A DNA stretch of 64,000 nt from Stenotrophomonas maltophilia (GCF_002205165.1 NZ_NIVS01000003.1:1-64000); one strand, 5' to 3'. Positions 45,688 through 54,663 are shown, numbered from the stretch's first letter. Made by a program: numbers and translations. Notes: generated by a model not told the origin, from the letters alone.

Positions 45688-45751
45688 CACGCCTGATAGC
45701 ACGATAGTCCCACGCCTGATAGCACGATACCCCGCACGCCTGATAGCACGA
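45688..45751. repeat. Three iterons of the ICE replication origin
   Basis: The 17-mer CACGCCTGATAGCACGA is repeated exactly at 45688-45704, 45711-45727 and 45735-45751, spaced 23-24 bp (about two helical turns). The array lies just upstream of repA in the parA-repA gap. Evenly phased iterons next to a replication initiator gene are the standard mark of an oriV. Confidence 0.8.
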
Positions 45752-45775
45752 CACCATTCACAAGTTTTCCCGGAG

Positions 45776-46633
45776 TTATCCCCGTGCCGTCTGCGGCACG
45801 GGCCGGAACGTCAGCAACTCCATGCCGTTGTCGGGCATCCGCTCGATGCCCAGGACATAGCCGGGCAGCGACTGCCGCGCGACCAGCGCGCGCAGGTCGC
45901 AGGCGAAGTCGTAAGGCTTGGCGGTGCTGCCGGATTTCTGGTGCAGGTAGCGAAAGTCGAACTGCCAGCCGTATGCCTGCTTGCCGCCGTGCTTGCGCAC
46001 CAGGCGGTACAGCCAACGCTCGATGCCGCCGGTGAGCCGGAAGTACGCCGGGTCGATGGTCAGCACCAGCGCAGCATCCAACACCCCCGCGTAAAACCAG
46101 TCCGGCAGGATCAGCTCGATGCCCAGCGGCGTGCCGCTGGCATCGGCCAGTTCCTTCCATTCGTTGATCCACGAGAAACGGTGCAGGCGCCGCCCGGTCG
46201 TCTCGCGGATGGACGTGGCCACCGTGGTCGATTGCAGGCGATCCAGCGCGGCCTTGAGGCGCTGGTAGTCGCGCAGCGACTTGCCGCGCCCGATGAAGCG
46301 CAGAATCTCGTAGGGCGTGGCCTGCATCAGCCGCGACGGCCGCAGGCCCGCGTCCTTCGCTTCCACGATCTGCGAGGCCGCCCATATCAGCACGTCCGCA
46401 TCCCAAATCGTGGCGATGCCGTGCTCCTGCGTGCCTTCCACGCGGATCGTGACGTTGCCCGCGCGGAAGTCGATGGGCTTGACCCGCTTGGACTTGCCGA
46501 GCGAGAAGAACGGATAGGCCATCAAATCCTGGCTGTCGCGCGGCGCCATGTCGCCGGGCAAGGCGCGGAACAGGTCGAGTTGTTCGCGCTCCTGCAACGG
46601 CCGCTGCCGGGACGGCAGCGCGGTGCTGGACAT
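45776..46633 (-). CDS. repA: Replication initiator protein RepA
   Basis: This 285-residue initiator of the plasmid RepA/TrfA-like winged-helix type has conserved segments QDLMAYPFFSLGKSKR, DLIWAA-like (DADVLIWAASQI) and GIERWLYRLVRKHGG. It binds the iterons at 45688-45751 downstream of its own stop. It allows limited autonomous replication of the excised ICE. Another in-frame Met at codon 29 is a weaker start. Confidence 0.9.
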   Translation of the reverse strand: MSSTALPSRQRPLQEREQLDLFRALPGDMAPRDSQDLMAYPFFSLGKSKRVKPIDFRAGNVTIRVEGTQEHGIATIWDADVLIWAASQIVEAKDAGLRPSRLMQATPYEILRFIGRGKSLRDYQRLKAALDRLQSTTVATSIRETTGRRLHRFSWINEWKELADASGTPLGIELILPDWFYAGVLDAALVLTIDPAYFRLTGGIERWLYRLVRKHGGKQAYGWQFDFRYLHQKSGSTAKPYDFACDLRALVARQSLPGYVLGIERMPDNGMELLTFRPVPQTARG

Positions 46634-46659
46634 GGCGATGGCCTGCCGCGCGCCGCCGA

Positions 46660-46941
46660 TCAGCGCGCACGGCTGTCGGCCGAGTGGTGCTCGGCGTATT
46701 CGGGATCGGAAGTCGTCTCGAAGCTGCGGTCGGCAGCCCAGGCATCGAGGTCGGCCACGGCGTACATGACGCGCCGGCCGAACTTGCGAAAGCGCGGGCC
46801 GCCGCCGATCACGCGCTGCTTTTCCAGCGTGCGCGGCGACAAGCGCAGGTACTCGGCGGCTTCGTCGTTGGTGAGATAGCGTTGGGGCTGCGCGGCAGCG
46901 GTCGAGACAGTGGCGGCAGGCCGCAAGGGAGCGGGACGCAT
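46660..46941 (-). CDS. AlpA-like HTH (excisionase-type) protein
   Basis: This 93-residue protein has a MerR/AlpA-type helix-turn-helix (RYLTNDEAAEYLRLSPRTLE) and the wing GGPRFRKFGRRVMY. The ATG at 46941 has GGAGG seven bases upstream, which decides it over the longer frame. It lies 26 bp before repA. It could be an excision factor or a regulator of repA. Confidence 0.82.
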   Translation of the reverse strand: MRPAPLRPAATVSTAAAQPQRYLTNDEAAEYLRLSPRTLEKQRVIGGGPRFRKFGRRVMYAVADLDAWAADRSFETTSDPEYAEHHSADSRAR

Positions 46942-47024
46942 GGTGTGAACCTCCATCGGTTGAAAGCGCCCGGCCACACAGCGCGACCGGATGGAGGCAG
47001 TCTCAAGAAGCGAGGGGTTTTAGA

Positions 47025-47786
47025 TCAGGGCCGTTTTGCATCCACATCAAAACGACCCTTCTCAAGCGGCGGAAGCTGTGCTAACCGGCGGTAGCCGCCG
47101 CGCATCAACGCATCGCCGCGATGCACCAGGCGGCGCACCTTGGAGCGCAGCCCGCCATCGCTGTACCAATCGGCTGCGGCATCTACGCCGAACAGTCCTT
47201 CCGCGACTTCACGCAAGGACGCGCCCGCCAGGGTCGCGTCGAGCGCCTGCAAGCTGTGCAGTTCCAGCAGCGCGGTAGGTGTCGGCCTGGGCTTGGCCGC
47301 CGCCAGTGCCGCTTGGAGCGCATGACCGCGCGTAGGCGCGGCAGCCTCGCCGCGGTGGGCATAGGCCACGGCCATGCCGTCTTCCAGGCCGGGCGCGAGC
47401 GCGAAGCGCAGGCAATGACCTGGGCTGCGCGCGATCAGCGCCAGCCCTTTGCCGTCATGGAGCAGTTGCTTGTGACCGGGGATGCGCCAGAACGCGAAGG
47501 TCGCCGCATCCTGTGGCGGATCGGCATCGGGGTAGAGCTTCACCACGGCGGCATGGCCGGGCAGCCAGGCCGGATGCGCGTCGCGCGCATCGAGCGCCGG
47601 GTCTTCCAGTAGGCGCAAACCCCAGCGATGCGCTGTGTCTGGCCCGCGATGACGGCGAAGCCAGTCGAGCCGGTAGTCGGGATGCCTGCGCAAATACTCC
47701 CAAGCGAGCGCGAGCGCATCCAGCCAAAAGACATACAGGTATGCGGCAGTCGGATACCAATACGCGAGGTGATGAGGATTGACCAT
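47025..47786 (-). CDS. DUF2285 protein
   Basis: This 253-residue protein has a DUF6499-like N-terminus (AYLYVFWLDALALAWEYLRR, then HPDYRLDWLR) and a C-terminal DUF2285 region. It is conserved beside the HTH/repA genes in Tn4371-type ICEs. A Myb-like DNA-binding role has been proposed for DUF2285 proteins, so it may regulate ICE genes. No catalytic motif was seen. The following 309 bp (47787-48095) hold no supported gene. Confidence 0.8.
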   Translation of the reverse strand: MVNPHHLAYWYPTAAYLYVFWLDALALAWEYLRRHPDYRLDWLRRHRGPDTAHRWGLRLLEDPALDARDAHPAWLPGHAAVVKLYPDADPPQDAATFAFWRIPGHKQLLHDGKGLALIARSPGHCLRFALAPGLEDGMAVAYAHRGEAAAPTRGHALQAALAAAKPRPTPTALLELHSLQALDATLAGASLREVAEGLFGVDAAADWYSDGGLRSKVRRLVHRGDALMRGGYRRLAQLPPLEKGRFDVDAKRP

Positions 47787-48095
47787 GACGCCTCCTCCTG
47801 CGAACAGGACTCGCCGCCACGGAAGAACTACGCGCTACATCGCCATCGTCAGAGCGTCATGGGTTAAAAAGGCGAATGGGGTTGTCAAGACCGATTGGCT
47901 CCGATGCGTTGCGATATTCGTCTCAATGATGCGGCGGCAGCGCCCCGAACTTGGAGTGCTGCACAGGCCAGCCTGCCGCAGCCCGCGCTGGGCATCATGT
48001 CTATTTGGATCAGACTGGTGGGGCTACGCCGCAAGAATGCTGATTAAGACCTGCCCGGTATGACGCCAGACTGAAAAAGTCACAGTCGGCCGTAT

Positions 48096-48446
48096 TCAGT
48101 CCGGGATCGCGCCGTCGCGCTCGGCCAGCCGGGTGTATTCCGACAGCGTGCGTGTGGGGCGGAAATAGCGGTCGCGCAGCACGGGCTGCTGGCGCGGCCC
48201 GACGATGCCGGCCAGCTCGGACAGCTTGACGGTTCCCTGCGCCGGCATCCCGATTCCCAGGTCGATGAGACCCCAGGCGGTATCGCCATCGGCGGGATCG
48301 AGTGCGGCCAGCAGCCAGGTCACATGCGCGTCCGGCGTGAACAGCCGCACCACGGGCACCGGGTCGATGGCCCGGCCAGCGGCGCGGGCCTCGCCGTTGG
48401 CGAGCAGTTGCGCGCGCTCCGGGACGGTGGCGAGTGGCTGGGGCAT
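48096..48446 (-). CDS. DUF2958 protein
   Basis: This 116-residue protein matches DUF2958 (PVVRLFTPDAHVTWLLAALD, DTAWGLIDLGIGMPAQGTVK, DRYFRPTRTLSEY). Function is unknown; homologues are common on plasmids and ICEs. The ATG at 48446 starts the conserved part; an upstream in-frame extension is Arg-rich and unsupported. It is divergent from the XRE gene. Confidence 0.8.
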   Translation of the reverse strand: MPQPLATVPERAQLLANGEARAAGRAIDPVPVVRLFTPDAHVTWLLAALDPADGDTAWGLIDLGIGMPAQGTVKLSELAGIVGPRQQPVLRDRYFRPTRTLSEYTRLAERDGAIPD

Positions 48447-48622
48447 GGTCGGCAATCCCACAAATCCAATGATGCACGGATGCGGTTTCACGTTGAAGCG
48501 CAGAACCGCCAAACCGGATTTACGCCTTCGTGCGCAAGCACGGATGCGCTTGCGTGGCTTTGCTGGAACCCGCCGATGCGGATTTCCGTAAAGGCACAAA
48601 AACGTAGAACACCAAATGAACA

Positions 48623-48643
48623 CTATAGATTGTAGCCCTATAG
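48623..48643. promoter_or_regulatory. Paired CTATAG palindromes upstream of xre
   Basis: The hexamer palindrome CTATAG occurs at 48623-48628 and 48638-48643, in the 240-bp divergent region between DUF2958 and the XRE gene. This is a candidate promoter/operator for autoregulation by the XRE protein. Confidence 0.35.
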
Positions 48644-48686
48644 AGCGCAATGGGCTGTCATCTTGGTTTTTCGAGGGAAACCATAG

Positions 48687-48992
48687 GTGGCGGCTGGGAA
48701 CTCATTGGCGAAGGCATTGAAGACAGTTAGAAAGGCGCGTGGCTTGAGCCAGGAAGCCTTCTCTGACGTGTCCAGTCGCACCTATATGAGCACCCTCGAA
48801 CGCGACCTTAAAAGCCCGACCCTGCATAAGCTGGCCGAGCTGTGCGAGGTGATGGAGATCCACCCGCTCACGCTGCTGACTCTGGCCTACGCTGGCGACA
48901 GCTCGCACAAGGCCGACGAGCTCCTGGCGCAGGTGCGCCAGGAGCTGGAGGCGGTGTTGAAGGAACGCGACGCGGCGAAGCCGCGCGCGTGA
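48687..48992 (+). CDS. XRE-family HTH regulator
   Basis: This 101-residue Cro/CI-type regulator has an HTH at about residues 14-70 (RKARGLSQEAFSDVSSRTYM). It starts with GTG preceded by GAGGG. The C-terminal 30 residues are a charged helix. It is one of the few plus-strand backbone genes and is likely a repressor controlling ICE excision or transfer. A perfect hairpin follows. Confidence 0.82.
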   Translation: MAAGNSLAKALKTVRKARGLSQEAFSDVSSRTYMSTLERDLKSPTLHKLAELCEVMEIHPLTLLTLAYAGDSSHKADELLAQVRQELEAVLKERDAAKPRA

Positions 48993-49020
48993 CGTGGTGA
49001 TGTGCTGCGAACAGCAGCAC

Positions 49021-49048
49021 AGCGCCCCGCCGCGATGGGCGGGGCGCT
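49021..49048. terminator. Perfect GC hairpin between convergent genes
   Basis: An 11-bp perfect stem AGCGCCCCGCC/GGCGGGGCGCT with a 6-base loop lies between the convergent XRE and DUF736 genes, so a bidirectional terminator is likely. Nearly the same sequence recurs at 49906-49937 and 50869-50896. Confidence 0.6.
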
Positions 49049-49055
49049 GCGGCGG

Positions 49056-49376
49056 TCACGCCGCCTTGGGCTTGCTGCGCGACCAGATCAGGTCGTGCGT
49101 ACCGTCCTCGTCCTCGTTCTCGATCAGGCGGGCATAGACCGTCGCCGGGAACGAAGGATCGTCGAGGGATACGGACACGTAGGGCCGCCCGGCTTCGCTG
49201 GTCTTCTTCCACGCCGCGCCGATGTCGTGGCCGGCCGCCTGAAGGCGGAAGTCCGGGGCGTTCTCGGTGTCGCCCTTGTCGTTGGGAACCAGCTTGACCT
49301 TGACGTTGAGCGTCAGGGTGCGAAGCGTGCCGGTGAAGCCGTCTTTGTCTGCGGTGAAGGTGCCGATGTTGGCCAT
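49056..49376 (-). CDS. DUF736 protein
   Basis: This 106-residue protein starts [20 protein letters not shown], the hallmark of DUF736, and continues [18 protein letters not shown] and [17 protein letters not shown]. Function is unknown; it is frequent in alpha/beta/gammaproteobacterial ICEs and plasmids. AGGAGA precedes the ATG at 49376, which excludes the longer in-frame extension. Confidence 0.85.
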   Translation of the reverse strand: MANIGTFTADKDGFTGTLRTLTLNVKVKLVPNDKGDTENAPDFRLQAAGHDIGAAWKKTSEAGRPYVSVSLDDPSFPATVYARLIENEDEDGTHDLIWSRSKPKAA

Positions 49377-50190
49377 GATGTTTCTCCTTTCGGTTGAACA
49401 AGGTTCGCGCCCATCGCGTCCTTGTTGTGATCCGGCCGGCGGGGGACGGGCTGGCTGCACCGCTTGCGGTCGCAACGCAGTGGAGAACCGGAAGGCGAAA
49501 AGAATTTGTCCCGCGAGGAATGCGCGCAGCGCAGGGGAAATTGTTTTCGCCGGACGGTTGCAGCCATAAGCCCGAGGCGCAGCCGCGCCCCCACCAGGAT
49601 TCACAACGAGACAAGGACGCCTTGGGCCGAACCGCTCCGAAAGGAGATGGGGCCGACTCGGCATCCCCGCATGAAGGCTTCTCCGGCTCGCCCACTGACG
49701 CGGGCCAGGTCAACCACCCGACGACAAGCGAGAACGCCCCCGCCGCACCTTGCGGCGCCGCTCTTGAGGCGTGGCGTTGAAGCTCCATAGCGATGCCGGG
49801 CGGGTTGTCCGTGAACCGTCCTTCGTGACGTGATGGGCAGGAACCGCCAGCGTTGAGGACGGCACGCACCTGCACAACCTGCCGCAGCAAGCGCCAGCGT
49901 GTTCGCCAGCGCCCCGCCCATCGGGGCGGGGCGCTGGCCGGGCCGATCCGGCGCAGCCGATTCGGCCGCATCGAGGGGCGCCAAGCATCGCGCGGCGGGG
50001 ATAGCCCGCAGGACTTTCCCCTGGAGGCAAGCGAAGCGCGCAGCGCCGCAGACGCGAAGGCGTGAGGGATTGAAGCCGAATGGCCGTGACGGCAAAGGCG
50101 GCACGGGGCGCAGCCCGAAAGCCCGGCGGCGCAGTGCGCCGACACGCCCAGGCCGTTCTATATTTTCAGGAAGCAATCGAAGACAAGCCC
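49377..50190. other. Long non-coding stretch of the ICE
   Basis: These 814 bp between DUF736 and the GNAT gene show no reading frame with a ribosome site or recognisable protein. They contain a 14-bp perfect hairpin at 49906-49937 (stem CCAGCGCCCCGCCC, loop ATCG) and one copy of a 74-bp dispersed repeat. An untranslated RNA or a cis-acting transfer or replication element is possible. Confidence 0.5.
49973..50046 (+). repeat. 74-bp dispersed ICE repeat, copy 1
   Basis: This segment begins GAGGGGCGCCAAGCATCGCG and ends AAGCGCGCAGCGC. It matches 54501-54574 at 73 of 74 positions (one A/G change). Similarity continues upstream for about 30 bp (CCGATCCGGCGCAGCCG) with substitutions. Both copies are in non-coding DNA and have the same orientation. 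Confidence 0.85.
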
Positions 50191-50709
50191 ATGACCCTCC
50201 AGCTCCGACACGAAACCCCGGACGACATTGCCGCCATCGAGGCCGTGACCATCGCCGCGTTCGCTGATGCACCACACACCAGCCACACCGAGCAATTCAT
50301 CGTGCGCGCCTTGCGTGCCGCCAACGAACTGACGCTTTCCATCGTGGCCGAAGAATATGGGCGCGTCGTCGATCACGTCGCGCTGTCGCCAGTAACGATC
50401 ACCCATGAGCACGGGCGAAAGACCGAGGGCTGGTATGGGTTGGGGCCGATCTCCGTCCTGCCGCCAAGGCAGGGGCAAGGCATCGGTTCGCGCCTGATGG
50501 AACAGGCGCTGTCTGAACTGCGGGCTATGCAGGCCGCAGGCTGCGTGCTGCTGGGCGATCCAACGTACTACACGCGCTTTGGCTTCCAGGCCCATGCGGG
50601 CTTGCAACTGCCGGGCGTGCCGCCCGGCTATTTCATGGCGCTGGCCCTGCATGGGACAGTGCCGGAAGGCATCGCGCACTACAGCGATGCCTTCAACGCC
50701 GCCGCCTGA
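50191..50709 (+). CDS. GNAT-family N-acetyltransferase (YhbS-like)
   Basis: This 172-residue acetyltransferase has the acetyl-CoA-binding motif LPPRQGQGIGSRLMEQAL near residues 91-108, followed by VLLGDPTYYTRFGFQ. It resembles the YhbS group, whose substrates are mostly unknown. The ATG at 50191 begins the conserved TLQLRHETPDD; a longer frame upstream is unsupported. It is the only plus-strand gene between DUF736 and ParB, so it is probably cargo. Confidence 0.85.
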   Translation: MTLQLRHETPDDIAAIEAVTIAAFADAPHTSHTEQFIVRALRAANELTLSIVAEEYGRVVDHVALSPVTITHEHGRKTEGWYGLGPISVLPPRQGQGIGSRLMEQALSELRAMQAAGCVLLGDPTYYTRFGFQAHAGLQLPGVPPGYFMALALHGTVPEGIAHYSDAFNAAA

Positions 50710-50868
50710 GCCAGCGCGAAGGCGGCGGCGTTCTAATTCGGCTATTGAACACCGGGCGCGGCGACTGTCGCACCCGGATTTCGCGTCCACCGCGCCCAGG
50801 GCGGAACGGCCTGGGCGCGGTGCTGATCGCGGTTATTCCTTCGTCTCGATGCGCCACCACACAAAGCG

Positions 50869-50896
50869 AAGCGCCCCGGTCGAGGCCGGGGCGCTT
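50869..50896. terminator. Perfect hairpin between GNAT and parB genes
   Basis: An 11-bp perfect stem AAGCGCCCCGG/CCGGGGCGCTT with a 6-base loop lies 14 bp from the parB stop, between convergent genes. It is a likely bidirectional terminator and resembles the hairpins at 49021 and 49906. Confidence 0.6.
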
Positions 50897-50910
50897 GCCT
50901 TCGGCGCGGG

Positions 50911-52962
50911 TCAAGCGGCCAGTGCCTCGGCGGGGTCATCCGCCATTGCCTCGGTATCCTCCGGGGCATCCTGCTCCGGGCCTTCTTCCTGCGCGGCCTC
51001 CTGCGGGCCTTCGGCCTTGAAGATGGCGGGCATCCAGCCGGTGCCATCGGCCAGCCGCTCGGCCTCGCTGGCAATGTCGGCCTTCTTGAGCTTCGCCAGC
51101 CGGGTGACGGATTCCGGTGCAAACGCGCCCACGGCATCCAGAATCACGGCCTTGGAAACGTGCTTGAAGTAGCCTTCTGCGGTCGGCTTCCACCATGCGG
51201 CCATGTCGAGGCCCACGGCCTGCGCCAGTTCCTTGCCGGGCTGGTGCGGCGTGGCACGGGGCGTCACCACGTCCACCGTGGAAGCCACGCACACGGCCAG
51301 CAGCCGCACCAGTTCGTCTTGCGACTTCGCCAGCAGCGCGGCGAACAGTTCGGCGCCGTCCTCCGGCAAGGCTTCACCGGCTACCTGTTGCAGTTCGCGC
51401 AGCGCCACGGCGGCAGGCGATTCCGGCCAGTCCGGGGCCATGCCTTCCAGCCGGTCTTGCGCCGTGAGGCGCACGCCCAGCGGCAGGTCGTGGCCGTAGT
51501 GGCTTTCCTGCAAGACGGTCTGCACCATGCCATGCACCAGCGCGGCCAGCGCGACGTGCGGATGCCGTGCGACTTCGATTTGCAGCGCCGCCGTGCGGTG
51601 GGCGCTCAACCGCTGCGCGAGCCGGTCGGACAGGCTCGCGGCCTTGGGCGCGTCGTCGGTGTCCTCGTGCTCGTCGTCGGCGGCTTCGCCTTCGGCACTG
51701 CCGAAACCGCGCCGCAGCTTTTCCAGCGTGCGCAGCGCCTTGGCCTCGGCTTCGCGCAGCAAGCCGCGATGAATGACGGCCTCGCCGTTGCGGTCGATGG
51801 TGACGATGGCACCGGCCACCTCGCGCACCTCGGGGGCATAGCCTTGCAAGGCGTCCTCCGCGTCTTGCAGTTCGCCGACCACCTGATCGCGCCGCTGTTC
51901 CAGTTTCTCGGCCTTGGCCTCGTCCTCGGCGTCGCAGGCTTCTTCCAGTTCGGCGTCGATCTTGTCGAGGCGGGTTTGCAGCGAGGCAATGCGGCGGGCC
52001 TCGCGGGTGGTCGGCTCGCGGCGATGGCGCGGGGCATTCTGGAAAGCCTGCCGTTCCTCGTAGGCCAGATGCGGCACGGCCTCCACCCATGCCCAGCCCT
52101 CGGCGCGCACGTCCTCGGCCAGCGTTGCCAGCTTGTCGCGTACCAGCGTTTCCAGCACTGCGGTATCGGTGAGGTAGGTTCCGGCATCGCCTTCCGCGAA
52201 CAGGTCGCGGCGGATGCCGCCGCCTGCCTGCCGGTAGGCGTCCAGCCCGACGAAGCGCACCAGCGCGTGCGCAGCGTCGATTTCGCGCTCGGTCAGGCGC
52301 TCGCGCAGCTTGGACGGGCTGCGCTGCCATTCCGGCGCACCATAGAACGCGGCTTCCTGCGCGGCGTGGTCGTCGGTGATGGTCAAGGCCATCAACTGTT
52401 CCAGCGTGACGCCTCCGGCCCGGTAATCGGCCATGAGGCGCGGCGAGACGTTCGCCAGCTTCAAGCGGCGCTGTACCACCAGCGGGGACACGCCGAAGTC
52501 GGCGGCAATGTCCTCGATGGGGCGTCCTTCCTTGACCAGCGCGGCGAAGGCCGCGAACTGGTCGGCGGGGTGCATGTTCTCGCGCTGCACGTTCTCGGCG
52601 AGGCTCACGGTACGGGCCGAAGCATCCGCCACTAGCAGGCACGGCACTTCGTAGTCGGCGGCGATGCGCTTCTTCTTTGCCAGCAGCTTCAAGGCGGTCA
52701 GGCGGCGGTCGCCTGCGACGACTTCGTATTGCTCGCCATCGGCGGCGAGGATGACGATCAGGTTTTGCAGCAGGCCGATGCGGGCAATGCTCGCGGCCAG
52801 TTCGGGGATGGACTGGCGTGGGGTCGTGCGGACGTTGCGCTTGGAGCGGCGCGGCAGCAACTGCGAGAGGGGAACCAAGATCAGGTTCTTGGTCGGGTCG
52901 GCCACTTCCAGCGGCGCGGCGGCTTCGATGGCGACGGCTTCGGTTTTGAGTATGGCGTTCAT
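50911..52962 (-). CDS. Large ParB-family protein of the ICE
   Basis: This 683-residue protein has an N-terminal ParB/Srx domain (about 25-130: LVPLSQLLPRRSKRNVR, EVVAGDRRLTALKLL, SLAENVQRENMHPADQF) and an HTH around 145-175 (EDIAADFGVSPLVVQRRLKL). A long acidic helical C-terminus has coiled coil at about 330-400. It is much larger than chromosomal ParB. Such proteins are typical of ICEs and plasmids. It is not next to parA, so a direct role in that partition system is unproven. AGGAGTT precedes the ATG at 52962. Confidence 0.87.
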   Translation of the reverse strand: MNAILKTEAVAIEAAAPLEVADPTKNLILVPLSQLLPRRSKRNVRTTPRQSIPELAASIARIGLLQNLIVILAADGEQYEVVAGDRRLTALKLLAKKKRIAADYEVPCLLVADASARTVSLAENVQRENMHPADQFAAFAALVKEGRPIEDIAADFGVSPLVVQRRLKLANVSPRLMADYRAGGVTLEQLMALTITDDHAAQEAAFYGAPEWQRSPSKLRERLTEREIDAAHALVRFVGLDAYRQAGGGIRRDLFAEGDAGTYLTDTAVLETLVRDKLATLAEDVRAEGWAWVEAVPHLAYEERQAFQNAPRHRREPTTREARRIASLQTRLDKIDAELEEACDAEDEAKAEKLEQRRDQVVGELQDAEDALQGYAPEVREVAGAIVTIDRNGEAVIHRGLLREAEAKALRTLEKLRRGFGSAEGEAADDEHEDTDDAPKAASLSDRLAQRLSAHRTAALQIEVARHPHVALAALVHGMVQTVLQESHYGHDLPLGVRLTAQDRLEGMAPDWPESPAAVALRELQQVAGEALPEDGAELFAALLAKSQDELVRLLAVCVASTVDVVTPRATPHQPGKELAQAVGLDMAAWWKPTAEGYFKHVSKAVILDAVGAFAPESVTRLAKLKKADIASEAERLADGTGWMPAIFKAEGPQEAAQEEGPEQDAPEDTEAMADDPAEALAA

Positions 52963-52973
52963 GGTGATAACTC

Positions 52974-53885
52974 CTATCGGTTCAGGGATGCAGCAGCGAG
53001 AGAAGCGGCAAGGGCTGCTGCCTGCCCCTGCCGGGTTGGGAAGCAAGGGGGATTCAGGCTTTCAACTGGCGCAGGCCATCGGCCATCGGCCAGCAGCCGC
53101 AGGGCGCGGTTCAGGCGCACGCTCTGGTCGATGCCCTGCACGGGCCGGGTGGTCTGGCGGCGGCCATTCGCGGCGCGGGCGGACAGGCCGCCTTTGGTCA
53201 AGTTCTCCTGCGTGCGGTTGAACACGCTCCACAGGTCGCGGCGGTCGTCGTCGTGGCGGCGCGGCATCAGGATTTGCGATTCCGTGATGGGCGCGGGCCT
53301 GTCCTCGTCGTACTTCAACGCCAGCGCAGCGCGGGCGAACACTTCCGATTCCCCGGCGTCCAGCGTGATGGCGCGCATGGCATCGCGCGATTCCTGCGCC
53401 CGGTCGAAGCCGTGCAGGACTTCGTAAGCGCCTTCGATGACGTGCCCGGCTACGTCGCCCTTGTGCGGCACGCGCACGTCGGCCACGGTGTCGCCGCAGA
53501 CAAGGCCATTGCTGCAAACGAAGCGGAACATCCCGGCCAGCATCTGATAGCTGCTGGTGCCGTCATGGGAGTTCAGCAGGATGATTTCGTTGGCCTCGCG
53601 GCCGTTGATCTGGCTCGCGTGGCGCAGCCGGATCATGTGCTTGGTGTAGTCGCGGCGGTCGTCGTGGCGCACGCGGGTTTGCGTCACCATGAAAGGCTCG
53701 AAGCCTTCCCCGCGCAGTTCTTGCAGCACAGTCGCGGTGGGGATGTAGCTGTACCGCTCGGAGCGGCTTTCGTGCGGTGCCTCGGCGAAGATCGACGGGG
53801 CCACGGCCCGGATTTGGTCATCGGACAAGGGACGTTCCGAACGCAGCACCGGGGAGCGGGAAGCGAAGCGGGATGCGAGTTGCAT
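52974..53885 (-). CDS. DUF932 protein with frame-shifted C-terminus
   Basis: This 303-residue protein matches DUF932 (phage/plasmid-type; LRSERPLSDDQIRAVAPSIF, SNGLVCGDTVADVRVPHKGD). Near the 3' end a 7-base tandem duplication (GGCCATC at 53074-53080 and 53081-53087 on the plus strand) shifts the frame. Removing one copy gives the ending LLADGLRQLKA and a stop at 53054-53056 (274 residues), the usual family ending. As it stands, about 30 unrelated Pro/Ala-rich residues are added. Function is unknown. Confidence 0.82.
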   Translation of the reverse strand: MQLASRFASRSPVLRSERPLSDDQIRAVAPSIFAEAPHESRSERYSYIPTATVLQELRGEGFEPFMVTQTRVRHDDRRDYTKHMIRLRHASQINGREANEIILLNSHDGTSSYQMLAGMFRFVCSNGLVCGDTVADVRVPHKGDVAGHVIEGAYEVLHGFDRAQESRDAMRAITLDAGESEVFARAALALKYDEDRPAPITESQILMPRRHDDDRRDLWSVFNRTQENLTKGGLSARAANGRRQTTRPVQGIDQSVRLNRALRLLADGRWPAPVESLNPPCFPTRQGQAAALAASLAAASLNR

Positions 53886-54663
53886 GGCATTTCTCCTGAC
53901 AAAGAAAAAAGGGTTTGCTGTTCACCGCACACCGGATTCCTAGATTCGGAAGCCCAGCCTTTCGGCTGTTCGGTGCGGTCGGCACGAGGAACCCGGTTGG
54001 CCCTGTTGCCACCGTCTTTCCTGAGTTCATCGCCCGCGACGGTCAGGAGCGCGCGGACGGGGGCCGTCAAGGAGACAAGCGCAGGGTTGGTGCGGCCCGC
54101 AGGCGAAGCCGAGGACACGGCCCTGCGCGCCTTGACGGCACACGGCCGCGGGCTACAGTCGCGGACAAGGTGATGAAGTCAGGGAAGACGGCTGGACATG
54201 GCAACGGCCATCCCTGTGTGCCGACCGCACGCAAGCGAAGCGCGCAGGCCCGGATCTGGAATCCGGGCCGGAGGCGTCAGCCGAGCGGAGCGAGGGAACG
54301 ATGGAAGCCCGTCAGGGGCGAGACGCCGCAGGCGGCTCGATGCGCCACGCGCACGACAGCGCGACCGGCCATGTTTCTTGGCCGGGGACGCACAGCCTTC
54401 AATGCTTGATGCACAAGCTCATGCGCCCGTCATCGGGAAACAGGTTCGACAGCGACTGCCGTGGTCTGGCCGATCCGGCGCAGCCGGTTCGGCGGTCTTT
54501 GAGGGGCGCCAAGCATCGCGCGGCGGGGATAGCCCGCAGGGCTTTCCCCTGGAGGCAAGCGAAGCGCGCAGCGCACCAGGCGCGAAGGTATCGGCAACGA
54601 GCGCAGCAGAAAAAAGGTGCGCCGCCCCCGCAGGGACGACGCACCGAAGGCAGCGCGGCGCGA
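53886..54663. other. Non-coding stretch with repeats
   Basis: These 778 bp contain no supported gene. A perfect 9-bp hairpin GGCCCGGAT/ATCCGGGCC (loop CTGGA) lies at 54247-54269, and the second copy of the 74-bp dispersed repeat is at 54501-54574. Flanks of the hairpin (GCGCGCAGGCCC and GGGCCGGAGGCGTCAG) recur at 55264-55293. Confidence 0.5.
54501..54574 (+). repeat. 74-bp dispersed ICE repeat, copy 2
   Basis: This is the second copy of the segment at 49973-50046, with one mismatch in 74 positions and the same orientation. It is placed about 90 bp beyond the stop of the minus-strand gene at 54664-55056. Confidence 0.85.

Noticed and set aside
47779..48063. 94-codon plus-strand frame after DUF2285
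   Set aside because: It starts inside the antisense of DUF2285, has mixed composition and no ribosome site.
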